From Streptomyces sp. IMTB 2501 (GTDB taxonomy: Bacteria; Actinomycetota; Actinomycetes; Streptomycetales; Streptomycetaceae), in assembly GCF_001953885.1 (NCBI RefSeq), contig NZ_MQUS01000012.1, forward strand, positions 124,001-188,000: a DNA stretch of 64,000 nt, written 5' to 3'. Every line of letters begins with the position of its first letter. The stretch's first letter is position 1. Below the pieces are notes generated by a model. That model saw only the letters and a program-made list of their open reading frames with translations. It was not told the DNA's origin and ran no database searches. Shown here in pieces: positions 51,656 to 59,499 of this stretch. The position numbers and the translations under genes are program-made.

Positions 51656-52780
51656 ATGGAGAACGTACTGCGTCCCATGATCGTGATCGGTGGCTCGGTG
51701 CTGCTCACCCTGGCCATCGGCTGGGTCACCGACCGGCTGCTGCGCAAGGCCGACGAGCGCCACCGCGACACACCGCTGTGGGGGCTGCTGCGCCGCGGCG
51801 GCGTCCCCTACCAGCTCCTGCTGTGCGCCGCCCTGCTGCGCGGGTCGTACGGCCGGGCGAAGCTGCTGGAGGGGCACCAGGTCGGCGTCGGCCGGATGCT
51901 GACGCTGGTGCTGATCGGCTCCGCCGCCTGGCTGGTGATCCGGATCGCCGGGGCGATCCTCGAGACGACCTACAGCCGCTACGCCCGGGCGCACCGGGAC
52001 GCGGCCCGGGTGCGCAGGGTGCGCACCCAGGTGGAGCTGATCATGCGGGTGGTGTCCGCGATCGTCAGCGTCGTGGCGATCGCGGCCATGCTGCTGACCT
52101 TCCCCGCGATGCGCACGGCCGGCGCCTCACTGCTGGCCTCGGCGGGCATCCTCGGCATCGTCGCCGGCGTCGCCGCGCAGTCGACCCTGTCCAATCTGTT
52201 CGCCGGGCTGCAGATCGCCTTCGGCGACATGGTACGGATCGGCGACACGGTCGTCGTGGACAGCCAGTGGGGCACGGTCGAGGAGATCACCCTGACCTAT
52301 CTGACGGTACGGACCTGGGACGAACGCCGGTTCACCATGCCGGTGTCGTACTTCACCTCCAAACCCTTCGAGAACTGGTCGCGGGGCACCGCGCAGATGA
52401 CCGGCACCGTCTTCTGGCACCTCGACCACAGCGCGCCCGTCGAGGCGATGCGCGAGAAGCTGCACGACATCCTGCGCGAGATCCCGGCCTGGGACGGCCG
52501 TGCCCACGGCCTGGTGGTGACGGACAGCACGCCGAACACCATCCAGGTGCGGGCCCTGATGACCGCGAAGGACGCCGACGACATCTGGGCGGTACGGGTC
52601 GCGGTCCGCGAGCGGATGCTCACCTGGCTGGTGGCGGAGCACCCCTATGCGCTCCCCCGCGTCAACACCGCCGAGGCGGTGCTCCCGCCGCAGCCACTCC
52701 CCTCCCCCGACCGCGCCCGCCTCCGTACGGACGACGGGCTCCCGGAGTCGGTCAGTTTCCGCGCTCCGCACCGCCGTTGA
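51656..52780 (+). CDS. Small-conductance mechanosensitive channel (MscS family)
   Basis: The protein has 374 residues. Transmembrane helices lie at about 8-27, 80-102, 125-145 and 148-175. The last is the glycine/alanine-rich pore helix ILGIVAGVAAQSTLSNLFAG, followed by the beta domain GDTVVVDSQWGTVEEITLTY. The C-terminal alpha/beta domain reaches about residue 340. The family opens under membrane tension to release solutes. Its last 29 bp overlap the convergent SDR gene. Confidence 0.92.
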   Translation: MENVLRPMIVIGGSVLLTLAIGWVTDRLLRKADERHRDTPLWGLLRRGGVPYQLLLCAALLRGSYGRAKLLEGHQVGVGRMLTLVLIGSAAWLVIRIAGAILETTYSRYARAHRDAARVRRVRTQVELIMRVVSAIVSVVAIAAMLLTFPAMRTAGASLLASAGILGIVAGVAAQSTLSNLFAGLQIAFGDMVRIGDTVVVDSQWGTVEEITLTYLTVRTWDERRFTMPVSYFTSKPFENWSRGTAQMTGTVFWHLDHSAPVEAMREKLHDILREIPAWDGRAHGLVVTDSTPNTIQVRALMTAKDADDIWAVRVAVRERMLTWLVAEHPYALPRVNTAEAVLPPQPLPSPDRARLRTDDGLPESVSFRAPHRR

Positions 52781-53495
52781 CCTGGATCACCTGCGAGGTG
52801 ACATGCCCGGCGCCGGGCGAGGCCAGCCAGTGCAGGGTCGCGGCCACGTCCCCTGGTATCCCGGCGCGACCGGTCACCGTGTCGGCGATGAGCCGCGCCC
52901 GCCGGGCCTCGTCCATGGTGTCGCCGAAGAACTCGGTGTCCTCGATGTACCCCGGCGCGACCACGTTCACGGTGATGCCGCGCGGGCCCAACTCCCGGGC
53001 CAGGTCGTGCGCGTACGGATGCAGCCCGGCCTTGGCCGCCGCGTAGGCGCCGGTGCCCGAACCGCGGTAGGCGGCGATGGAACTGATGAAGAGCACACGG
53101 CCGCCGGGCTCGGCGAGCCGGTCCTTGAGCGCTTCGGTGAGGAGCGCGGCGGTCAGGACGTTCTGCCGGAAGTTGACGGTCCAGTTGTGGGCCACCCGGT
53201 CCAGCGGGTCTTCGCTCTCGAAGGAGGGCTCCCGGTACCCGGCGCCGCCGGCGCCGTGCACCAGGACGTCGACGGTGCCCAGCTCCGCGGCGACGAACCG
53301 GGCCACCCCGCGCACCTGCTCGGGCTCGGAGAGGTCCGCCGCGTGGGTCAGCGCCCCCGGCACCCCCGCCTTCTCCAGTACCTCCGCGCGCCGCCCGAGC
53401 AACAGCACCCGGTCCCCGTCCGCCGCGAACGCCCGTGCCGTCGCCAGTCCGATCCCCGTACCGCCACCACTGATCACGATGTTGCGAGAAGTCAT
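52752..53495 (-). CDS. Short-chain dehydrogenase/reductase
   Basis: The protein has 247 residues. The cofactor-binding motif GGGTGIGLATARAFA starts at residue 10, HGAGGAGY stands for the NNAG motif, and the active site is SSIAAYRGSGTGAYAAAKAG (Ser, Tyr, Lys). LLLGRR after the second strand favours NADP. The C-terminus VTSQVIQVNGGAERGN fits the ketoreductase-like subgroup. The substrate is unknown. It overlaps the 3' end of the channel gene on the other strand. Confidence 0.9.
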   Translation of the reverse strand: MTSRNIVISGGGTGIGLATARAFAADGDRVLLLGRRAEVLEKAGVPGALTHAADLSEPEQVRGVARFVAAELGTVDVLVHGAGGAGYREPSFESEDPLDRVAHNWTVNFRQNVLTAALLTEALKDRLAEPGGRVLFISSIAAYRGSGTGAYAAAKAGLHPYAHDLARELGPRGITVNVVAPGYIEDTEFFGDTMDEARRARLIADTVTGRAGIPGDVAATLHWLASPGAGHVTSQVIQVNGGAERGN

Positions 53496-53534
53496 GATCC
53501 GAGAGTAGGAGCGAACGGCGGATGATGCCGGGAT

Positions 53535-53605
53535 TTATCCACAGGTCGGCATATTTATATGACTATTCACCCACAGGGGTGCCGTGCGCAGGGGCGTCAT
53601 CCACA
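53535..53605 (+). promoter_or_regulatory. Three DnaA-box-like sequences
   Basis: TTATCCACA (53535-53543) is a perfect consensus DnaA box. TCATCCACA (53597-53605) has one mismatch and TCACCCACA (53567-53575) two. All are in the same orientation, about 30 bp apart, in the 114-bp gap upstream of the SDR gene. A short AT-rich run (ATATTTATATG) lies between the first two. Confidence 0.45.
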
Positions 53606-53609
53606 GGGG

Positions 53610-55196
53610 TCACCGCAGACTGCGCACGTCGAGATGCCGGAGCACCCGGTCCACGATCTCCGGGTCAGCCCCCGGCTCGCTCCGTGCCGCCAGCACCTCG
53701 TGCCGGGCCGCGCTCAGCATCTCGTTCTGGATGTTGCGGATCCGCTTGATCCGCTTGACCCGCTGGTGCTGCGCCTCCCGCCGCTCCTCCTCGCCCATGT
53801 CGGGACTGATGCGGATCCCGATGTCGAAGGCGCGCCGCAGCATCTGCTCGGACAGCTCCTCGGGCAGGTCCTCCACCTGCTCGATCTCCCGCAATCTGCG
53901 CTTGGCGGCCTTCGCGGCCCGCACCGCCAGCTCCTTCTCGAACTCCTTCTCCCGCTCGGAGTCGGCCCGCACCCCCAGCCGCTTCACCAGCCACGGCAGC
54001 GTCAGCCCCTGAAGGACCAGGGTGACGATGATGACCCCGAAGGCGATGAAGACGATCTCGTCCCGGTCGGGAAACGGCGAGCCGGCGTCGGTCTTCAGCG
54101 GGATGGCCAGCGCCAGCGCCACCGAGGCCACCCCGCGCATTCCGGACCACCACATCACGACGGTCTCCCGCCAGCTGACCGGGATCTCCTCGTCGTAGTC
54201 CTGCCGCGCGTGCAGCAGCTTGGTCAGCCAGGTCGCGGGCAGCAGCCACACCAGCCGTACGACGATCACCACACCCACCACGGCGGCGGCCCAGCCGAGG
54301 AGTTCGCCCCAGCGCCCCTGGGCCGTGCGGATGGCGTTGTGCAGCTCGAGACCGATCAGCCCGAAGGCGACGCCCGTGACGAGGGTGTCGATGATGTCCC
54401 AGAAGGTGTGCCCGGCCAGCCGGGTCATCACGTCGTCGGCGCCGGTGGCGTACTCGGCGAGGAAGAGCGCCGTGGTGAGCACCGCGAGCACCCCGGAGCC
54501 GTGCAGCTTCTCCGCGAGGACGTAGGAGGCGTACGGCACCAGCAGGGTCATGCCGATCTGCAGCGTCGGATCACCCAGCAGATCCATCAGCCTGTTCGCA
54601 CCCCAGCCGAGCACCAGGCCCACGGCCACCGCGACGACGGCGGACAGCACGAGGTCCAGGCCCGCCCGCCACGGCGAGAACGAGCCGCTCACGGCCGCGG
54701 CGATCGCCACGTGGTACAGCACGATGGCCGTGACGTCGTTGAAGAGCCCCTCGCCCTCCAGGATCGACACCAGACGGCGCGGCAGCCCGAGCTGCCCGGC
54801 GACGCTGGTCGCGGCGACCGGGTCGGGCGGGGCGATCAGCGCGCCGAGCGCGACGGCAGCGGCGATCGGCAGCCCCGGCACGATGGCGTTGGCGACGAAC
54901 GCGACGCACACCGTCGTCACGAACACCAGGGCGACGGCCAGCAGGAAGATCGGGCGGAGGTTGGCCGCGAACTGCCGCCAGGAGGTGCGCCGTACGGCGG
55001 CGTAGAGCAGCGGCGGAAGCAGACCGGGCAGGATCAGGTCCGGCGGGATGTCGACATTGGGCACGAAGTCGGCCACCGCGAGAGCCCCGCCGAACACCGT
55101 CATCAGCACCGGCGCCGGCACCCCGAACCGGTCCCCCACCGGGACGCTCACCAGGGCCCCGAGCAGCAGGACGAACAGCAGAGCCAATTGATCCAC
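53610..55196 (-). CDS. Na+/H+ antiporter (CPA1/NhaP-like)
   Basis: The protein has 528 residues with twelve or so hydrophobic segments up to about residue 410. LIAPPDPVAATSVAGQLGLP and EGEGLFNDVTAIVLYHVAIA match the CPA1 ion-binding helices with paired acidic residues. A long charged, probably helical, cytoplasmic tail follows (about 420-528), with many Glu/Arg. It exchanges Na+ or K+ for protons. The start codon at 55196 is followed by MDQLALLFVLLLGALVSVPV. Confidence 0.92.
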   Translation of the reverse strand: MDQLALLFVLLLGALVSVPVGDRFGVPAPVLMTVFGGALAVADFVPNVDIPPDLILPGLLPPLLYAAVRRTSWRQFAANLRPIFLLAVALVFVTTVCVAFVANAIVPGLPIAAAVALGALIAPPDPVAATSVAGQLGLPRRLVSILEGEGLFNDVTAIVLYHVAIAAAVSGSFSPWRAGLDLVLSAVVAVAVGLVLGWGANRLMDLLGDPTLQIGMTLLVPYASYVLAEKLHGSGVLAVLTTALFLAEYATGADDVMTRLAGHTFWDIIDTLVTGVAFGLIGLELHNAIRTAQGRWGELLGWAAAVVGVVIVVRLVWLLPATWLTKLLHARQDYDEEIPVSWRETVVMWWSGMRGVASVALALAIPLKTDAGSPFPDRDEIVFIAFGVIIVTLVLQGLTLPWLVKRLGVRADSEREKEFEKELAVRAAKAAKRRLREIEQVEDLPEELSEQMLRRAFDIGIRISPDMGEEERREAQHQRVKRIKRIRNIQNEMLSAARHEVLAARSEPGADPEIVDRVLRHLDVRSLR

Positions 55197-55226
55197 GGCC
55201 GGCGCTCCGGGGTTCGACGATCACGC

Positions 55227-55245
55227 GGCAGGCCTCAAGCCTGCC
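55227..55245 (-). terminator. Short hairpin after the GNAT gene
   Basis: GGCAGGC (55227-55233) pairs perfectly with 55239-55245 around CTCAA. It lies 68 bp past the GNAT stop on the minus strand. It is a weak terminator candidate. Confidence 0.4.
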
Positions 55246-55312
55246 ATCCGACCGGCGGGAACGCCTGCCGCCGCCAGGCGCGACGCAGCGCCGACAAGGC
55301 GCGGGGCACCGC

Positions 55313-55780
55313 CTACAGGACGCGGCGCATCGCGCGGTGCGGGATGCCGGCGTCCGGGAACTCCGGACCGTACGGCGCGTAGCCGAGGCGCTCGTAGAAG
55401 CCCAGGGCGTGGGTCTGCGCGTGCAGGTCCACGGCGGTGAGACCACGCGCGCGTGCCGCGTCCTCGATGGCCCGGACCAGAGCCACGCCGACTCCGAGCC
55501 CGCGGGCCTCGCGGGAGACGGCGAGCCGGCCCAGGGAGCCCACCGAGGCGTCGCCGCCGGTCTTCTCAGCCGCGACCGCGCCGTGCAGCAGCCGCCCGGT
55601 GCCGAGCGGCACTCCGTCCTCGCGGACCGCCAGGACATGCACGGCCACCGCGTCGTAGGCGTCGTACTCGATGTCCTCGGCGACGCCCTGCTCCTGGACG
55701 AAGACCTCCTTGCGGACCGCGAAGCAGGCCTCGCGGTCGGCGGGGTCCTCGGCGATCCGGACGCGGTACGGCACGCTCAC
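55313..55780 (-). CDS. GNAT-family N-acetyltransferase
   Basis: The protein has 155 residues from the GTG at 55780, overlapping the pseudouridine synthase stop (GTGA). Acetyl-CoA binding is indicated by LGRLAVSREARGLGVGVALV (motif A), followed by LHAQTHALGFYERLGYAPYG. FAVRKEVFVQEQGVAEDIEY at the start resembles the ElaA subgroup. The substrate is unknown. It is coupled to the upstream gene. Confidence 0.9.
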   Translation of the reverse strand: MSVPYRVRIAEDPADREACFAVRKEVFVQEQGVAEDIEYDAYDAVAVHVLAVREDGVPLGTGRLLHGAVAAEKTGGDASVGSLGRLAVSREARGLGVGVALVRAIEDAARARGLTAVDLHAQTHALGFYERLGYAPYGPEFPDAGIPHRAMRRVL

Positions 55781-56721
55781 GCGTACGTCTCCTCGCGGAC
55801 CTGGTCGAGGGCCTTCTGCAGGTCCTCGGGATACTCGCTCTCGAACTCCACCCACTGGCCGTCCCCGGGGTGCTCGAAGCCGAGGCGCACCGCGTGCAGC
55901 CACTGGCGGTTCAGCCGCAGCCGCTTGGCGAGGGTGGGGTCGGCGCCGTAGGTGAGGTCGCCGACGCAGGGGTGGCGGTGGGCGGACATGTGCACCCGGA
56001 TCTGGTGGGTGCGGCCGGTCTCCAGCTTCACGTCCAGCAGGGAGGCGGCGCGGAACGCCTCGATGAGGTCGTAGTGCGTCACGGAGGGCTTGCCGTCGGC
56101 CGTGACCGCCCACTTGTAGTCGTGGTTCGGGTGGCGGCCGATCGGCGCGTCGATCGTGCCGCTCGTCGGGTCCGGGTGGCCCTGGACGAGGGTGTGGTAG
56201 CGCTTGTCGACCGTGCGCTCCTTGAACTGGCGCTTGAGCGACGTGTACGCCCGCTCCGACTTGGCGACGACCATGAGGCCCGAGGTGCCGACGTCCAGGC
56301 GGTGCACGATGCCCTGGCGCTCGGCGGCGCCGGAGGTGGAGATCCGGTACCCGGCGGCGGCGAGGCCGCCGATGACGGTGGGGCCGCTCCAGCCCGGCGA
56401 CGGGTGCGCGGCCACGCCGACCGGCTTGACGATCACGACCACGTCCTCGTCGTCGTGCACGATCTCCATGCCCTCGACCGGCTCGGCGACCACCTGCACC
56501 GGCGCGGGCGCCTGCGGCATCTCGACCTCAAGCCAGGCGCCGCCGCTCACCCGCTCGGACTTGCCGACCACCGTGCCGTCGACCTGCACCTTGCCGGCCG
56601 CGGCCAGCTCGGCCGCCTTCGTGCGGGAGAAGCCGAACATGCGGGAGATGGCGGCGTCGACGCGCTCGCCCTCCAGGCCGTCGGGCACGGGCAGGGTACG
56701 GATCTCGGGAATCGTGCTCAC
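55777..56721 (-). CDS. rluD: RluA-family 23S rRNA pseudouridine synthase
   Basis: The protein has 314 residues. An S4 RNA-binding domain (about 18-65, RVDAAISRMFGFSRTKAAEL) precedes the catalytic domain with Asp143 in IVHRLDVGTSGLMVVAKS. The C-terminal block LKLETGRTHQIRVHMSA (read here as VKLETGRTHQIRVHMSA) is conserved. In this position it is usually called RluD, modifying helix 69 of 23S rRNA; the exact site is inferred. It lies downstream of lspA, as in many bacteria. Confidence 0.92.
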   Translation of the reverse strand: MSTIPEIRTLPVPDGLEGERVDAAISRMFGFSRTKAAELAAAGKVQVDGTVVGKSERVSGGAWLEVEMPQAPAPVQVVAEPVEGMEIVHDDEDVVVIVKPVGVAAHPSPGWSGPTVIGGLAAAGYRISTSGAAERQGIVHRLDVGTSGLMVVAKSERAYTSLKRQFKERTVDKRYHTLVQGHPDPTSGTIDAPIGRHPNHDYKWAVTADGKPSVTHYDLIEAFRAASLLDVKLETGRTHQIRVHMSAHRHPCVGDLTYGADPTLAKRLRLNRQWLHAVRLGFEHPGDGQWVEFESEYPEDLQKALDQVREETYA

Positions 56722-56797
56722 CCGTCGAGTATGCCGGACGGGCGGAACCAGCCCGAACGAGCCTGTGGAAAACCGGCTGTCGAGAGCCCTGGCTCTG

Positions 56798-56843
56798 GTC
56801 CTTGTGGACCGTGCCGCGGTCTCAGTCCTTGTGGACCGTGCCG
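56798..56843. repeat. 19-bp direct repeat at the lspA stop codon
   Basis: GTCCTTGTGGACCGTGCCG occurs at 56798-56816 and again at 56825-56843, a 27-bp period. The second copy encodes the last residues of LspA (GTVHKD); the first lies just beyond the stop. It looks like a slipped-strand duplication. Confidence 0.75.
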
Positions 56844-57463
56844 TCCGGGTCGAGGCCCCGGAAGGACAGCAGCACGATCAGGATGCCGCCGCACACGATC
56901 GCCGAGTCCGCGAGGTTGAACACCGCGAAGCCCTTGGGCGCGATGAAGTCGACGACCTTGCCCTCGAAGACGCCCGGCGAGCGGAAGATCCGGTCGGTGA
57001 GGTTGCCGAGGGCGCCGCCGAGCAGCAGACCGAGCGCGATGGCCCACGGGTAGCTGTAGAGCTTGCGGGCCAGACGCATGATCACCACGATCACGGCCGC
57101 GGCGATCAGGGTGAAGATGATCGTGAAGGCCGCGCCGAAGCCGAAGGCGGCGCCCGGGTTGCGGATGGCGTTCAGTTCCAGCCAGTCCCCGATGACCTTG
57201 ATCGGCGCGTGGCCCTCCAGCTTGGCGACCACGAGCGTCTTGCTGATCAGGTCGAGGGCGTACGCGAACGCGGCCACCGCGAACAGCAGGGCGATCCGGC
57301 GCCCGCGGGGGCCCCGCGCGTCCGCCGGGGCCTGTCGCTCGCCCGCTCCGGACACACCGGGCGCGGCGAACGCGCCGGAGCCGGCGGACGCTCCTGCCAC
57401 CGGCTGCTCGCCGCTGTCGTCCGGGGTGTTCGGCGTACCGATGATGCGCTCCGCCTCTGCCAC
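56822..57463 (-). CDS. lspA: Lipoprotein signal peptidase (signal peptidase II)
   Basis: This 213-residue aspartyl protease cleaves the signal of lipid-modified prolipoproteins, acting after Lgt. Catalytic aspartates lie in GNLTDRIFRSPGVF and VFNLADSAIVCGGI. Four transmembrane helices start at about residue 55, after a long Ala/Pro/Gly-rich N-terminal extension common in actinobacteria. NAIRNPGAAFGFG is the conserved N-x-GAAF segment. It lies between the DksA-like gene and rluD. Confidence 0.96.
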   Translation of the reverse strand: MAEAERIIGTPNTPDDSGEQPVAGASAGSGAFAAPGVSGAGERQAPADARGPRGRRIALLFAVAAFAYALDLISKTLVVAKLEGHAPIKVIGDWLELNAIRNPGAAFGFGAAFTIIFTLIAAAVIVVIMRLARKLYSYPWAIALGLLLGGALGNLTDRIFRSPGVFEGKVVDFIAPKGFAVFNLADSAIVCGGILIVLLSFRGLDPDGTVHKD

Positions 57464-57522
57464 GTGAGTCCCTCAACCTAGGTGCCTGACTGAGGACGAG
57501 ACTACGGCACGGCCCGGCTCGC

Positions 57523-58896
57523 TCAGGAGCGGCGTTCCTGCTTCTGCTTGCACTCGACGCACAGCGTGGCCCTGGGGAAGGCCTGCATCCGGGCCTTGCC
57601 GATGGGGTTGCCGCAGTTCTCGCAGAGGCCGTAGGTGCCCGCGTCCAGCCGCTCCAGGGCGTGCTCGTTCTGGACCAGCATCTCGCGCGCGTTGGCGGCC
57701 AGCGCCATCTCGTGCTCACGCGTGATGTTCTTGGTTCCGGTGTCGGCCTGGTCGTCTCCCGCACCGTCCCCGGAGTCCCGCATCAGGCCCACGAGGGAGG
57801 CCTCGGAGTTGCTGATCTCGGCGCGCAGCCGCTCCACCTCGGACAGCAGTTCGGCACGGGCCTCGGCGACCTCTTCCGAGGTCCAGGGGTCCTCGCCGGG
57901 GCGCACCGCCAGCTCGCCGGGTTCCGCCGCGGCGACCCGCGCCTTGGGAACGGCGCTCTCCGCCGTGGCCGTGCCAGGAGTCTTCTTCGCAACCACTGTC
58001 GTGGCTCCCGTCTGCTTCGCGGCCCGCGCCGCGCCCGCTTTCTTGGCCGTGCTCGTGTCGGCCGTCTCCGTGGAGACGCCCTCGGCGGCCGCCTTCCTGC
58101 CGCCGGCTTTCTTCGCCGCCGGCTTCCTGACGGCCGTCTCCTCCGCCTCCGCCACCCCCTTCGCCACCGTCTTCTTCCCGGCGACCTTCTTGCCAACGGT
58201 CTTGTCACCGACGGCCTGCTTGCCGACGGCTTTCGTGGCCGGTGCCTTCTTCGCCGCGGTTTTCTTGGCCGACGCCTCCTTCACAGGGGTCTTCTTGACA
58301 CCGGCCTTCTTGTCGCCGGTCTTCCCGGCGGCCTTGGCGACCGTCTCCTCGGCCTCGGTCTTCTCGACTGCAGCTCTCTTGCCCCCAGCCTTCCTGACCT
58401 CGGTCTTCTTAGCCTCGGCCTTCTTGGCAGCAGCCGTCTCCTTGACAGCCGTGTCCGTGGCGGCCGCGTCCTTGGCGACCGCCTTCCGTGCGGCCGACTC
58501 CTTCGACGCGGTCTTCTTCTCGGTCGTCGCCCCGGCGGCAGCCGTCGCGGCTGTCCTCGCCTCGGCCCTCTTCGCAGCCGTCTCCTTGACAGCCATGTCC
58601 GTGGCGGCCGTCTCCCGCGCAACCGGCTCCTTCGACGCGGTCTTCTCGGCCGTCTTCCCGGCGGCAGCCGTCGCGGCCGTCTTCGTGGTCGTCTTCCCGG
58701 CGGCGGGCTCCTTCGCGGCCGCTTCTCTCAGTGCCGGCTTCTTGGCGGTCGGCTCCGCGCCCCTCCCCCCGGTCGCCCTCTTCTTGCCGGGCGCTGTCTT
58801 GGCCTCGCCACCAGGCGCAGCCGCAGCGCCGGAGGCGGCCGCGCCCCTGCGCCGACCGGTCGCCGGCTGCTGTACGGCGGTCTTTTTCGCCACCAT
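57523..58896 (-). CDS. DksA/TraR zinc-finger protein with lysine/alanine-rich histone-like tail
   Basis: The protein has 457 residues from the ATG at 58896, preceded by GAAGGGG. The last 110 residues form a DksA/TraR domain: a coiled coil (VAEARAELLSEVERLRAEIS) and the zinc finger LCENCGNPIGK...CVECK. The first ~340 residues are almost entirely Lys, Ala, Thr, Glu and Val in KKA/KTA-type repeats, like histone H1 and other bacterial H1-like proteins. It may bind DNA with the tail and RNA polymerase with the DksA part. Longer in-frame extensions upstream are not coding. Confidence 0.85.
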   Translation of the reverse strand: MVAKKTAVQQPATGRRRGAAASGAAAAPGGEAKTAPGKKRATGGRGAEPTAKKPALREAAAKEPAAGKTTTKTAATAAAGKTAEKTASKEPVARETAATDMAVKETAAKRAEARTAATAAAGATTEKKTASKESAARKAVAKDAAATDTAVKETAAAKKAEAKKTEVRKAGGKRAAVEKTEAEETVAKAAGKTGDKKAGVKKTPVKEASAKKTAAKKAPATKAVGKQAVGDKTVGKKVAGKKTVAKGVAEAEETAVRKPAAKKAGGRKAAAEGVSTETADTSTAKKAGAARAAKQTGATTVVAKKTPGTATAESAVPKARVAAAEPGELAVRPGEDPWTSEEVAEARAELLSEVERLRAEISNSEASLVGLMRDSGDGAGDDQADTGTKNITREHEMALAANAREMLVQNEHALERLDAGTYGLCENCGNPIGKARMQAFPRATLCVECKQKQERRS

Positions 58897-58921
58897 GGCC
58901 GCGACCCCTTCACATATTGTG

Positions 58922-59180
58922 ATCGTGTTCGCGAATCGTGCTGGGACGATAAATCGACTTGAGTCCCGCGGCAACGGGGCACACCGCCCGATTCGCCCGC
59001 CCGCACCCCCACGCAGCGGGCCTGCATCCGTTGTGCCCAGCTCCCCGGCGGGTAATCCGACTGGCCCGGCCTCCCCGGACCCGGGCGCCCGCCTCGCGCC
59101 ATTCGGGTCATCCGGGCCGGTCACGCCGCCCGCGGCCGTAGCGCGCGGAAAACCGGTCAGCCGCTGTCCGCGCGGCGCCG
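58922..59180. other. Non-coding region between the DksA-like gene and the ileS leader
   Basis: I see no gene here. The DksA-like promoter probably lies at its left end, near the palindromes CACA-TAT-TGTG (58911-58921) and TTCGCGAA (58929-58936). The right end leads to a possible ileS -10 element, TACACT (59181-59186). The short frames on both strands are Pro/Arg-rich and lack ribosome sites. Confidence 0.5.
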
Positions 59181-59214
59181 TACACTGGGCGGAGCGAGAA
59201 GCATGGATGGGGAC

Positions 59215-59490
59215 GAGTAGCGGCGTACGCAGCCCAGAGCGACCCGGGGACGGTGTGAGCCCGGGGGTGAGCGCGACGTGAAGATCACCCCGGAGCCGCC
59301 GGAAGAAAGCCGCAGCCAGAGCGCTGAGGCGTGTAGAACCGGCTTCGCGACCCCAATGAGGGGGCTCACCGGCGTGTACGGCGCGACGGAGGGCCAAGGA
59401 GGGTGGTACCGCGGGAGCGCGCCGCACACGGCGTAGACAGGATCGAAGGCTCTCGTCCCTCCGACGGAAGGCAGCAAGTCCGTTGGAGGA
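59215..59490 (+). promoter_or_regulatory. T-box riboswitch (translational type) of ileS
   Basis: The T-box consensus AGGGTGGTACCGCGG (59399-59413) is present; its TGGT can pair with the ACCA end of uncharged tRNA. A specifier hairpin GGGGTGA (59264-59270)/TCACCCC (59285-59291) presents ATC at 59284-59286, an isoleucine codon, in a short stem I. The ribosome site GGAGG (59485-59489) can be masked by CCCTCC (59457-59462), so control is by translation initiation, as known for actinobacterial ileS leaders. Flanking arms GGCGCG/CGCGCC support the antisequestrator. The exact ends are approximate. Confidence 0.85.
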
Positions 59491-59499
59491 TGCTCGCAG

